Shown: positions 6,539-13,641 of the stretch, one piece after another
How the letters are laid out: the number at the start of each line of letters is the position of its first letter
Numbering within the stretch: the stretch's first letter is position 1
NCBI GenBank assembly: GCA_003165455.1
Contig: PLUJ01000185.1
Location: 1-14,895 of the forward strand
Reading direction: 5' to 3'
Length of the DNA: 14,895 nucleotides
Origin: Acidobacteriaceae bacterium
GTDB lineage: Bacteria; Acidobacteriota; Terriglobia; Terriglobales; Acidobacteriaceae
Translations under genes and position numbers: made by a program
The notes under the pieces: generated by a model
Told to the model about the DNA's origin: nothing
Seen by the model: only the letters and a program-made list of their open reading frames with translations
The model's database searches: none

Positions 6539-6991
6539 TTGAAAAGCCCGAAAGGCAGAGGAGGCGCAAGAACTGATTCACTCGTGCGGGTCACCTCCGA
6601 CTAAATTGTTGGGGGGAAAGGAAGAGTCAGCGGGATCCGCCGGGGATGTGGCCGCCTTCTATTACAACTATCTCTACTAGGTTCCTGTATTATCCAAGCC
6701 GAAGCAATCTAGATCGTGAACCTTCGCAATCGTCGAGCTTGGATTGAGCGAATAAGCGGAGTGTCTCATGTCCCTCTCATCGGATTCATTCGGAGAGAGT
6801 CAAACCTGATTCAAACGGAAAGCCGGGAACCGTGGCGGAGGGGTACCCTTTCAAGTAACCGGACGTACATTACCTAAGACTGTGGAACCTGGGGAATTCG
6901 AGGTATCTCGCTGTTTCAAAACGGGTTACATTTTTCATGATATTTCTCTTATTGCAAACTTTGTCGTTGCCAGAATTAAGAGGCCGACCTT
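6539..6991. other. 453-base gene-free region between ftsZ and the transpeptidase gene
   Basis: No convincing reading frame is seen on either strand. The region holds GGAGG/CCTCC complementary blocks at 6560-6564 and 6594-6598, a nested hairpin at 6692-6744, two near-identical copies of GATTCANNCGG starting at 6783 and 6808, and the palindrome GGGTACCC at 6841-6848. The last 80 bases before the next gene are AT-rich (for example 6926-6957) and probably hold its promoter. The only box pair I can offer there is TTTCAA (6914-6919) and GATATT (6939-6944), which is weak and 19 bases apart. I could not match it to a known riboswitch class. Confidence 0.5.
6692..6744. repeat. Nested inverted repeat, possible RNA structure
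   Basis: ATCCAAGC (6692-6699) pairs perfectly with GCTTGGAT (6737-6744). Directly inside it CGAAG (6700-6704) pairs with CTTCG (6722-6726), leaving 10 unpaired bases on the 3' side. The inner loop contains the palindrome ATCTAGAT (6707-6714). It lies about 150 bases after ftsZ and 250 before the transpeptidase gene. It could be a leader structure or a processing site. No terminator T tract follows. Confidence 0.35.
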
Positions 6992-8329
6992 ATGATCAGA
7001 CAGTCGAGTCGCAGTTTTCGAGCATGCCGAGCCGGCATGTTTCCAGCATCTAAAAATGGGGAGTCGGGCAGGATGTCGAAGCAGGATTTGCGCGCGTTTC
7101 GTCTGGTTTGTGTATCCACTTTGATTTTGGTGCAGTGGGGCTTTGCGGCGCACGTGAATCCACGCGCGCTGAACGCTACCAAGCCGAAAACCACCAAGAA
7201 GGTAAGCGAAAGCCAGCATACCGCACGCCACATGCGGCACTTGGCACACGGCCGGACTATCTCCCCCCGAACTGCAGCCAGCCATACCTCGGGCCTGACT
7301 CGAACATCGGTTCGACCTGCTTCCGTTAGCCCCCGCCGACACACTTACCACGAACGTTTCTACATGAGTTCGTTCGCCCAGGGAATTACGGGCGGTGATG
7401 TCACGGATGGGGAAGATCCGGTAGTGCGGCAGGCCGCCATTGATGCCATGGGCAACATGAATGGCACCGTAGTCGCAATTGAGCCGACCAGCGGTCGTGT
7501 TCTGGCCATGGTGAACCAGAAGTTGGCACTTTCGAGCGGCGCGCAGCCGTGCTCCACCATAAAGCTTTCCGTGGCTCTGGCGGCTCTGAGCGAAGGGTTG
7601 ATTTCGAAAGAAACCGAAGTCCCGCTCGGAGGGCGCAGCCGCATGAATCTGACGCAGGCTCTGGCGCACTCCAATAACGCCTATTTTGAGGCTTTGGGAC
7701 GAAAATTGGGCTTCGAAAAAGTTGCCTACTATGCTCATCAATACGGCCTGGGCGAGTTGGCTGGATATGACATCCCCAACGAGCAGCTGGGAACCTATCC
7801 CGATCAGGAGATTTCTGAAAAGCTTGGCGGCGTCGGCAAAATGTGTTCCTTCGGCGAAGGCGTTTCAATGACGCCTCTCCAGTTGGGCGCGATGGTTTCG
7901 GCGATCGCGAACGGCGGCACGCTATATTACCTGCAACATCCTTCGAGTCCGGAAGAGGTTGTGAATTTCCAGCCTCGCATCAAGCGCCAACTTGATATCG
8001 CGCCTTTAATCCCGGAAATCTCCGACGGTATGGCCGGTGCGGTGCAATACGGTACGGCCCGCCGCCTGGGATTGAACTTCAGCGAGGAAGAAATTCTGGG
8101 TAAGACCGGAACCTGTTCGCATGAAGGAACTCGCTTCGGATGGTTTGCCTCCTATGCCAACACCAGCCGAGGACGAGTAGTAGTAGTGGTCTTTCTGCAG
8201 GGCGGACGGCCCACGTTTGGTCCGAAAGCAGCCGAGATTGCGGGGCATATGTACCGCAACCTCTATGATCACAATTTCTTCATTGCCGGTCCCACCCGGC
8301 CAACGGACTCAGCAACGGCTCTCCGCTAA
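6992..8329 (+). CDS. Compact penicillin-binding transpeptidase
   Basis: This is a DD-transpeptidase-like enzyme that would crosslink peptidoglycan outside the membrane. Residue numbers are from ATG 6992 (445 residues). One hydrophobic segment (36-53) is a signal peptide or anchor. Residues 55-125 are a Ser/Thr/Arg/His-rich linker, followed by the catalytic domain. All three penicillin-binding motifs are present: STIK (188-191, Ser nucleophile), SNN (227-229) and KTG (371-373), together with GEGVSMTPLQL (288-298), typical of PBP2/FtsI-like proteins. It has no glycosyltransferase domain, and the N-terminal dimerisation region of class B PBPs is missing, so it is shorter than usual. ATG 6992 has TAAGAGG (6977-6983) eight bases upstream. 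ATG 7073 has GGGGAG (7058-7063) and gives a shorter cytoplasmic end, so either start is possible. It follows ftsZ at a distance and may be separately transcribed. Confidence 0.85.
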   Translation: MIRQSSRSFRACRAGMFPASKNGESGRMSKQDLRAFRLVCVSTLILVQWGFAAHVNPRALNATKPKTTKKVSESQHTARHMRHLAHGRTISPRTAASHTSGLTRTSVRPASVSPRRHTYHERFYMSSFAQGITGGDVTDGEDPVVRQAAIDAMGNMNGTVVAIEPTSGRVLAMVNQKLALSSGAQPCSTIKLSVALAALSEGLISKETEVPLGGRSRMNLTQALAHSNNAYFEALGRKLGFEKVAYYAHQYGLGELAGYDIPNEQLGTYPDQEISEKLGGVGKMCSFGEGVSMTPLQLGAMVSAIANGGTLYYLQHPSSPEEVVNFQPRIKRQLDIAPLIPEISDGMAGAVQYGTARRLGLNFSEEEILGKTGTCSHEGTRFGWFASYANTSRGRVVVVVFLQGGRPTFGPKAAEIAGHMYRNLYDHNFFIAGPTRPTDSATALR

Positions 8330-8365
8330 GCCCGATTTAAGCTCACCCGAATGCAGACAAAGCTC

Positions 8366-8388
8366 CGAGGGAATCCTGTATTCCCTCG
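8366..8388. terminator. Hairpin after the transpeptidase gene, possible terminator
   Basis: CGAGGGAAT (8366-8374) and ATTCCCTCG (8380-8388) form a perfect 9-base-pair stem with loop CCTGT, 37 bases after the stop codon. It is followed by the pyrimidine stretch CAGAGTCTCTCTCCCC instead of a T run, so it may be an imperfect intrinsic terminator or a 3'-end stabiliser. Confidence 0.5.
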
Positions 8389-8417
8389 CAGAGTCTCTCT
8401 CCCCGCACATTGGGACG

Positions 8418-8438
8418 CCTACCCCCTTGAGGGTAAGG
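8418..8438. repeat. Small hairpin upstream of the diguanylate cyclase gene
   Basis: CCTACCC (8418-8424) pairs with GGGTAAGG (8431-8438) with one bulged A and loop CCTTGA. A further short pairing, AGGT with ACCT, follows at 8436-8450. It lies about 125 bases before the cyclase gene and may be part of its leader. No known riboswitch class was recognised. Confidence 0.25.
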
Positions 8439-8560
8439 TGGTGCGAACCTCTGCCGATCTAGTACATAGACTTGGTTGCAGAGCCGTCCAAACAAACGAC
8501 ATCAGCGGCCCTTGCCAACTCACTCCTCAAAGTCGATTCTTAGCTTCATGAAAGAGCGAT

Positions 8561-10876
8561 GTGCAGATGGAAATGGATGGGGCGCTAATACACGTTAGAT
8601 ACGATCACGGGCTTGTAGCGGTTTCCATTGTGCTGGCGGTATTTGCCTCATACGCTGCGCTGGATCTGGCGGGACGCGTATCCTCGGCGGGCGGCCGGAC
8701 CCGAGCGATGTGGTTGGCCTGCGGTGCAACGGCTATGGGCCTGGGTATTTGGGCCATGCACTATGTGGCGATGCTGGCGTTAACCATGCCGATGGAAGTC
8801 TTCTATCACCTTCCCAGCGTAATGATTTCGCTATTCGCCGCGATTGTCGCCTCCGCAGCCGCGCTATTCCTGGTCAGCCGGCCGACAATGGGGTTCTGGC
8901 AGCAAGTTACAGGCGCGGTCGCGATGGGCAGTGGTATCGCGGAAATGCATTACATCGGAATGGCGGCAATGCGGAGCACATACTCCATCGGTTACGATAA
9001 AAAAATTGTTGCTCTTTCCATTGGCCTCGCGGTCTCAGTTTCTTTTGTCGCGATGAAGCTTGCTTTTCTGGCGCGCGATGAAAACCGTATGACCCAGCGC
9101 AAAATCATCAGCGCTCTGACGATGGGGAGCGCCATTGCCTCGATGCACTATACGGGGATGTGGGCCGCGAAATTTCACAATACGGGCGTCGCACCCGATC
9201 TGAGCCACGCCATCAGCCTTTCTACTGTTGGAGTCATGGCAATCAGCGCCACCTGTCTCTTTGTGCAGGGAGGGGCCATTGCGTCATCGGTTTTCGACAG
9301 ATTCATTGCTGTCCAGAAAAACGATCTCAATACAGCCCGCGAGCGCGAACTCTACTTCCACACGTTAGCCGAGACGGTTCCCGAGATCATCTGGGCCGCT
9401 GACCCGAACGGCCAGGATGACTACTTCAACCAGCAGTGCTTTGAGTACACGGGGATGACGCTCGAAGAATTGCGCGGGACGGGATGGAGAGTGATCATTC
9501 ACGCGGATGACTTGGAGGAGTGCTTCTCAAAATGGCAGATCGCTCTGCGAACGGGGGAACCGTATGACGTCGAATACCGAATCTGCGGAAGAGATGGGAA
9601 ATACCGCTGGTTCCTTGGTCGTGCCAATCCCATCCGCAACGCAGCCGGAGAAATCGTGAAGTGGTTCGGCACCTGCACCGACATCGAAAACCAGAAGCAG
9701 CACCAACAGAATCTCGAGGGGCAAATCCAGGAGCGGACCCTGCAATTGGCGGAGTTGAATACGCGATTGCAGGAGGAGATGTTTGAAAAAGACTTCGCCC
9801 GCAATGAACTCGATTACCAGCACGAGAGAATGATGCGGGATCTTGAGAAACGTTCGGAGCGAGCTACCATGCTGGCGAAGTTGGGGGAGCTTTTGCAGAA
9901 CTGCATGAGCCGGGACGAAGTATTCGCCGCCGCACTGGGCTATGCTCCCAGGATATTTTCCAGCTCGCGTGGAGCGCTCGCCTTTCTGAATGCTGGACGC
10001 ACCTTCAGCGAAGTTGTTGGTTCGTGGAATGATTGTCAATTGTCGGCGATGGAGTTTGGCGCCACGGATTGTTGGGCGCTGCGTACAGGCCAGTCTCATC
10101 TGGTAACCGCGGGCGACTCCACGGCCCACTGCGCTCACGCATCGGGTTTAAGAAACACTTACCTGTGCATTCCTGTTCTGGCGCAGGGAGAAACCATGGG
10201 CGTCGTGCACTTTCAGTCCACCGAGGAGGTTCCCCAATTCGATCCTTCGGAGCTTTCCTTTAAGACAACGTTTGCAGGTCAAGTTGGATTGTCGATTGCC
10301 AATATTCGGCTAAAAGAGGCCCTGCGAACCCAGTCAGTTCGGGACTCTCTGACCGGCCTCTACAACCGGCGTTACATGGAGGAAGCGTTAGATCGGGAGG
10401 TTCGGCGCGCGAGCCGCGCGAAAAAATCGGTTGGAATCCTGATGATCGACCTGGATCACTTCAAACAATTCAACGATGCCTACGGACACGACGCGGGAGA
10501 CACGGTCTTGCGCGAAGTCGCTAGATTTCTTGTGAAAAATGTTCGAGCCGAAGATTTTGTTTGCCGTTACGGCGGAGAAGAATTCCTCATTATTTTACCA
10601 ACCGCCGATGTGGATGGCGCCCGGACCAAGGCCGATCGTTTGCGAACGATGATGAAGGAATTAAGGATTGTCTATCAAGGCCAAAAACTGAGTATGGTGA
10701 CGTTGTCAATCGGGGTGGCCGAATTTCCGCGGCATGGAACTTCGCCAACAGAGTTGATGGCTGCCGCCGATGCCGCTCTTTATGAAGCGAAGAAATCCGG
10801 ACGCGATCGGGTGGTCGTCTCGAATGTTCCTGCCCAAACGCGCGAAGAGTCAAAATCTGCGAGCAACTCGGCCTGA
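8561..10876 (+). CDS. Membrane diguanylate cyclase: MHYT-PAS-GAF-GGDEF
   Basis: It makes the second messenger cyclic di-GMP from two GTP. The 771-residue protein starts with a seven-helix MHYT sensor (about residues 15-245) carrying MHYV (66-69), MHYI (129-132) and MHYT (195-198), motifs proposed to bind metal ions and sense gases such as O2, CO or NO. A PAS domain (about 262-380, with its PAC end RWFLGRANPIRNAAGEIVKWFGTCTDI) is followed by a coiled coil (about 378-435) and a GAF domain (about 440-585). The GGDEF domain covers about 590-755, beginning DSLTGLYNRRYM, with active-site GGEEF (671-675). RAED (662-665), five residues before it, is the inhibitory I-site, so product inhibition is expected. 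There is no EAL domain. The start is uncertain: GTG 8561 has AAGAG only four bases upstream, while ATG 8567 lies ten bases from the same site and may be the true start. Confidence 0.93.
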   Translation: MQMEMDGALIHVRYDHGLVAVSIVLAVFASYAALDLAGRVSSAGGRTRAMWLACGATAMGLGIWAMHYVAMLALTMPMEVFYHLPSVMISLFAAIVASAAALFLVSRPTMGFWQQVTGAVAMGSGIAEMHYIGMAAMRSTYSIGYDKKIVALSIGLAVSVSFVAMKLAFLARDENRMTQRKIISALTMGSAIASMHYTGMWAAKFHNTGVAPDLSHAISLSTVGVMAISATCLFVQGGAIASSVFDRFIAVQKNDLNTARERELYFHTLAETVPEIIWAADPNGQDDYFNQQCFEYTGMTLEELRGTGWRVIIHADDLEECFSKWQIALRTGEPYDVEYRICGRDGKYRWFLGRANPIRNAAGEIVKWFGTCTDIENQKQHQQNLEGQIQERTLQLAELNTRLQEEMFEKDFARNELDYQHERMMRDLEKRSERATMLAKLGELLQNCMSRDEVFAAALGYAPRIFSSSRGALAFLNAGRTFSEVVGSWNDCQLSAMEFGATDCWALRTGQSHLVTAGDSTAHCAHASGLRNTYLCIPVLAQGETMGVVHFQSTEEVPQFDPSELSFKTTFAGQVGLSIANIRLKEALRTQSVRDSLTGLYNRRYMEEALDREVRRASRAKKSVGILMIDLDHFKQFNDAYGHDAGDTVLREVARFLVKNVRAEDFVCRYGGEEFLIILPTADVDGARTKADRLRTMMKELRIVYQGQKLSMVTLSIGVAEFPRHGTSPTELMAAADAALYEAKKSGRDRVVVSNVPAQTREESKSASNSA

Positions 10877-10907
10877 GAAGGAAGACTTACTGACGATTTG
10901 AAATGCT

Positions 10908-11651
10908 TTAACCTTTTCGCTCGTCTCGTTCCACCACGCCGTCTTTGATATTGATAATGCGGTGAGCGTACTCGGCAATATCGTGCTCGTGAGTGACCAG
11001 CACGATCGTGTTGCCTTCGCTGTGCAGTCGATCGAACAATGCCATGATTTCACCGCCGGTCTGCGAATCCAGATTTCCAGTGGGCTCATCCGCCAGAATG
11101 ATGGATGGCTTATTGACCAGGGCGCGGGCGACAGCCACCCTCTGGCGCTGTCCGCCGGATAGCTCATTGGGTTTATGAGTCATGCGGGATTCCATTCCCA
11201 CCGCCGTTAAGGAAGCTTTCGCGCGCTCGATCCGTTCCTCCGTGGGAATTCCGGCGTATATCAGTGGCAGTTCGACGTTGTGCAGGGCTGTAGCCCGCGC
11301 CAGCAGATTGAACGTCTGAAACACGAAGCCGATTTCCTTGTTGCGGATGCGCGCCAGTTCATCGTCGTCCAGCTCGCTCACCAGTTGGTTGTTGAGCCAG
11401 TATTCGCCTTTGGTGGGCGTGTCCAGGCAGCCGATCAAGTTCATCAATGTCGATTTCCCGGAGCCGGAAGGGCCCATGATCGCCACATATTCTCCGCGCT
11501 CGATGCGGATATTCACTCCGCGTAGAGCGTGTACTTGCTGCTCGGATCCCATGTCATAGGTCTTCCACAGGTCGAGGGCGGCGATCATGCACGATTGCGC
11601 GGGCATTGCCGCGTTTGCTGGGGGCATATTGATTACTTCGGCAGTTGCCAT
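10908..11651 (-). CDS. ABC transporter ATPase, MacB/LolD type
   Basis: This is the energy subunit of an ABC transporter, 247 residues from the chosen start. Walker A is GPSGSGKST (60-68), the Q-loop glutamine is Q112 (FVFQTFNLL), the signature is LSGGQRQ (164-170), Walker B is IILADEP (184-190) with catalytic E189, and the H-loop is H221 (VLVTHEHD). HALRGVNIRIERGEYVAIMGPSG and IGCLDTPTKGEY are typical of the LolD/MacB/FtsE group, which drives mechanotransmission or lipoprotein release rather than classic import. I chose ATG 11649-11651 because GGGAG lies six bases upstream; a longer frame to 11747 has no such site. The adaptor gene lies 156 bases upstream on the same strand. No permease follows: the convergent cyclase gene ends 31 bases away. 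Confidence 0.93.
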   Translation of the reverse strand: MATAEVINMPPANAAMPAQSCMIAALDLWKTYDMGSEQQVHALRGVNIRIERGEYVAIMGPSGSGKSTLMNLIGCLDTPTKGEYWLNNQLVSELDDDELARIRNKEIGFVFQTFNLLARATALHNVELPLIYAGIPTEERIERAKASLTAVGMESRMTHKPNELSGGQRQRVAVARALVNKPSIILADEPTGNLDSQTGGEIMALFDRLHSEGNTIVLVTHEHDIAEYAHRIINIKDGVVERDERKG

Positions 11652-11807
11652 GTTTTTCTCCCGCTCCGGTGCCACTGAGTTCTCCACTTTTAGATTCGAA
11701 TCCCGGGGCCTATCTCCATTACGACGGTGAAACCGATAAAGTTGCACTCAGCCTTCGGCCTGCTTCCGGCGCGTGCATCTGGATTGGACGGCTAAGCGCT
11801 GCGAAGG

Positions 11808-13205
11808 TCACGAGGATTCATCTTCCTTCTTGGGCGCAGAGTTGTCGATCTTGACGCTGCTTCCGGAACGCAGGGTCCGCAAAACCTTGTAACTGCCCGT
11901 AATCACCTCGTCACCATCGTTTAGGCCATTCAACACTTCGATGTCACTGGTGCCTGTAATACCGGTAGTGACAGGGACGAACTCCGCTTTCTTGTTTCGA
12001 ATAACGAATACTCCCTGAATATCATCCTGCAGGCTCTTGCTATTAGATGCTGTTTCCTTCGGCGCGGGACCAGCCGCATGCACCGAGCCAGGAGTTGATT
12101 TCTCTTGTTCCAACTGCGCCTTGGTGCGGAGCGACAGAGCCTGGATGGGAATCGTTAAAACGCTGGCGCGCGCAGCCGTGGTGATTTTGGCCGTGGTCGA
12201 AAGGCCAGGCCGCAAATCCGCTGGCGGATCGTTCACTGTGACTACTACTTTGAAGTCCTTGGCCTCTTCGCTGGCTGTGGCCTGCTGCGAAGTGGCTACC
12301 CCGGTCGAGCGGACGATGGCGTTGTCTCCAATCTCGGAAACCGTGCCGTGGAATACCTTCTTTGGGATGGCATCGATGGTCACTTCAGCGGGTTGGCCCA
12401 AGTGCACGTTGACGATGTCTGTCTCGTCTACCTTAACTTCCGCGGTAATCACAGACATATCGGCGAGCGTCAGCAGGGTGCTTCCCAGCGCATTCTGGAT
12501 GCCGATCACCACAGATTCGCCTTCCCGCACCGGAAGGCTCGTAACCACTCCATCGTACGGAGCTGAGTAGGTGGTTTTCTGTAGCACATCGGCCACTCGC
12601 GTTAGGTTGGCTCGAGCTTGAGCAACGTGACGGTCCGCCGAGTCTTTCTGAGCTTTCGCCTGTGCCACGCGAGCCCGGGCTTGTATGAGCCCTGAATCTG
12701 CGGTAGCCCAGGCATTTTTTCGGCTGTCGAAATCAGATTTCGCAATCAATCCATCTTTGAAGAGATCTTGCGCTCGAGCCCAATCCAGCTGGTTGCGGTC
12801 GTAATCGGCTTGGGCGCGCTGCAGGTCGGCATTGGAGGTGTCGAGCGCCGCTTTGGCTGCAATCGCATCCGTTTCGGCAGCCTGTACCGATGCCTGACCC
12901 GCGCTTACATCTGCGGAGGATTGCACGTTTTCGAGTTGCGCCAGCAATTGGCCCTTCTTTACGTGATCCCCTTCCTTGACGTACAGGTGGGTGATCTTTC
13001 CGTAGGCGTTAGCCCCGATGTTCACATAAGTCTTGGGCCTAATTTCGCCCGAAGCGCTCACCACCGACGATAAATCCTCGCGCTGGACCTTGCCGGTCTG
13101 CACTGTCACTACATTCTTGCCACTCTGATGCACGGTGATCCCGACCATGATGGCCAATACCACGACCACCCCGGCGCCGATCGCAATTTTTTTCCAAGCT
13201 TTCAT
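11808..13205 (-). CDS. HlyD/MacA-type periplasmic adaptor (membrane fusion protein)
   Basis: Such adaptors connect an inner-membrane ABC transporter to an outer-membrane channel. The protein has 465 residues. Residues 7-24 form an N-terminal membrane anchor. The lipoyl-like half-domains flank an alpha-helical hairpin: first half about 57-95 (VNIGANAYGKITHLYVKEGDHVKKGQLLAQLENV), hairpin about 98-210, second half about 211-250 (YSAPYDGVVTSLPVREGESV). The beta-barrel domain covers about 252-345 and a membrane-proximal domain follows to about 452. A low-complexity insert at about 365-395 (Ser, Ala, Pro, Lys) interrupts the membrane-proximal domain. The start at 13205 has GGAG nine bases upstream. 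It is transcribed first, with the ATPase 156 bases downstream, so they are probably one operon resembling macA-macB with the permease half missing. Confidence 0.92.
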   Translation of the reverse strand: MKAWKKIAIGAGVVVVLAIMVGITVHQSGKNVVTVQTGKVQREDLSSVVSASGEIRPKTYVNIGANAYGKITHLYVKEGDHVKKGQLLAQLENVQSSADVSAGQASVQAAETDAIAAKAALDTSNADLQRAQADYDRNQLDWARAQDLFKDGLIAKSDFDSRKNAWATADSGLIQARARVAQAKAQKDSADRHVAQARANLTRVADVLQKTTYSAPYDGVVTSLPVREGESVVIGIQNALGSTLLTLADMSVITAEVKVDETDIVNVHLGQPAEVTIDAIPKKVFHGTVSEIGDNAIVRSTGVATSQQATASEEAKDFKVVVTVNDPPADLRPGLSTTAKITTAARASVLTIPIQALSLRTKAQLEQEKSTPGSVHAAGPAPKETASNSKSLQDDIQGVFVIRNKKAEFVPVTTGITGTSDIEVLNGLNDGDEVITGSYKVLRTLRSGSSVKIDNSAPKKEDESS

Positions 13206-13381
13206 TGTTACCGTCTCCGGGGTCCAGGTCTCAACTTTTCGGTTTGGCTTGCCAGGTCCTAGAATTCCAGTCTGACGGACACATAACTGTTACGAATGGG
13301 CCGCCTTAAAAGTTCACTGGAGCAGTTAAGACGTCGCTGCACCTGGCGGAGCAGGGAGGTCCAGTCAAACGCCCAACTCGG

Positions 13382-13409
13382 ATTATAGCCCGACAACTCC
13401 CGACATGAA
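13382..13409 (-). promoter_or_regulatory. Possible promoter of the adaptor-ATPase operon
   Basis: On the minus strand a perfect TATAAT lies at 13382-13387. TTCATG (13404-13409) stands 16 bases upstream as a weak -35 box. It would give a leader of about 170 bases before the adaptor start at 13205. The -10 box is strong but the -35 match is only half, so confidence is moderate. Confidence 0.35.
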
Positions 13410-13572
13410 GTGATCGAAACGTTGAGAACTTGGACGAGATGACCGGCCATCCTGACTCGCGTAGAATCCCCTTCGGAAAGACCCAGGCGTTATGTTCCGC
13501 CACCAGGCAACCCGCATTGATCTTCTTCGCATCCAGCCAAGTGATTCACCATTATTTTACTGTGACTTAGCC

Positions 13573-13601
13573 TTGCTTTCACGAACGCTGAGGCCTAAAA
13601 T
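13573..13601 (+). promoter_or_regulatory. Possible sigma-70 promoter of the GWxTD gene
   Basis: TTGCTT (13573-13578) and TAAAAT (13596-13601) are separated by exactly 17 bases. Transcription would start near 13608, leaving a short leader with AGGAG (13627-13631) before ATG 13642. This supports 13642 over the far upstream in-frame ATG at 13492, which would lie upstream of this promoter. Confidence 0.4.
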
Positions 13602-13641
13602 ACCGGCACGAACGTTTGTACTTGGTAGGAGTCCCTCATTC

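Larger units (their letters stand above)
13206..13641. other. Divergent promoter region between the adaptor and GWxTD genes
   Basis: This 436-base stretch separates two divergent genes. No supported reading frame is seen; the open frames here have no ribosome binding site or family features. It contains a candidate promoter on each strand, at 13382-13409 (-) and 13573-13601 (+). Bases 13492-13641 are in frame with the GWxTD gene but lie upstream of its likely start. No other repeat or RNA was recognised. Confidence 0.55.

Noticed and set aside
6783..6860. Cyclic di-GMP-I (GEMM) or cyclic di-AMP riboswitch before the transpeptidase gene
   Set aside because: Fragments such as CAAACC and AAAGCC occur, but the tetraloop, receptor and spacing required by either class are missing.
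6935..7741. 268-codon minus-strand frame over the transpeptidase gene
   Set aside because: The plus strand carries the SxxK and SxN motifs in this same stretch; the minus frame has no motif or ribosome binding site.
10877..10907. Bidirectional terminator between the convergent cyclase and ATPase genes
   Set aside because: The 31-base gap shows no inverted repeat able to form a stable stem.
13492..13641. Upstream in-frame start for the GWxTD protein
   Set aside because: It would place 50 odd residues before a textbook signal peptide; ATG 13642 has AGGAG and a promoter just upstream.
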